Source: Pararge aegeria
Lineage: Eukaryota > Arthropoda > Insecta > Lepidoptera > Nymphalidae
Assembly: GCF_905163445.1 (NCBI RefSeq)
Contig: NC_053201.1
Span: 9,620,001-9,684,000 of the forward strand
Reading direction: 5' to 3'
DNA length: 64,000 nt
The notes under the pieces were generated by a model, which was given only the letters and a program-made list of their open reading frames with translations, was not told the DNA's origin and did no database searches. Every line of letters begins with the position of its first letter. Positions within the stretch are counted from its first letter, which is position 1. A program made the translations under genes and the position numbers. This document shows, in pieces, positions 63,736 to 64,000 of this stretch.

Positions 63736-64000
63736 TAAAAAATTACAATAAAGTCGCTAACGGTTATAAATGTTTTGTTGAAATGCAAGTGCTCTGAGTC
63801 TCGTTCGCGGCGACAAGGTGATGCGTAAATAACATTTCTAGCACTTTTACATCGCATAGCAATTCCACTACTACCGCCCACTTTATTAAAGTACTACTAC
63901 CTCGCAATGTTTATATATATTTTTATTATTGTGAGCTACAATTCAAAACTTGCTCCTCTTAAAAAGGTAGGTTAAAAATTTCGCGTGCCACACAAATTTT
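63736..64000. other. No gene seen
   Basis: No repeat or coding signal recognised up to the window edge. Confidence 0.4.

Overview
The window looks like AT-rich, repeat-dense nuclear DNA of an insect, most probably a moth or butterfly. The evidence is the repeat content: tRNA-headed SINEs with the tail block 'gctagatggcgatgtgtg', LINE tails containing 'agcgataaggccgcc', short Helitrons ending in CTAG|T, and a BEL/Pao retrotransposon. These are lepidopteran repeat types as I know them; no species is claimed. I find no convincing host protein-coding exon, rRNA gene, functional tRNA gene or CRISPR array. Almost all short open frames are chance frames or lie inside repeats.

The centrepiece is a complete BEL/Pao LTR retrotransposon at 38686-46266. 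It has two 570-bp LTRs that I read as differing at two sites, a 5-bp target duplication GGTAT, a primer site matching the 3' end of tRNA-Tyr, a 5' leader with tandem repeats of about 133 bp, one uninterrupted 1816-codon gag-pol frame and a polypurine tract. There is no env. It landed inside an older array of 118-bp units (38385-38685 and 46272-46490). Just downstream are the last ~110 codons of a PIF1-type helicase (46760-47108) and, 8 bp after its stop codon, a 181-bp arm that recurs as an exact inverted copy at 47701-47881.

Left of the BEL element (1-38 kb) is a mosaic of old fragments. It contains LINE 3' ends of several families (called A to E and R3 here), SINE families S1 to S4, a dispersed family R4, a 138-bp hAT-like MITE with a perfect 8-bp duplication, two Helitrons with both ends readable (12516-12814 and 24742-25126), a TIR family with 'cccgttttcactaa' ends (20406-20796, and 23190-23826 with an S1 SINE inserted inside), and a ~140-bp tandem array (3171-3930).

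Right of it (48-64 kb) the mosaic continues, with S1 copies, an inverted pair of S2 SINEs (59815-60320), a 430-bp foldback (60949-61376) and an RTE/jockey-like 3' end at 63440-63735. The parts do not form a pathway. The window is a record of nested transposition in which the BEL element is the only one with an intact coding frame. Repeat coordinates are hand-read, so edges are approximate unless a duplication or exact terminus is stated.
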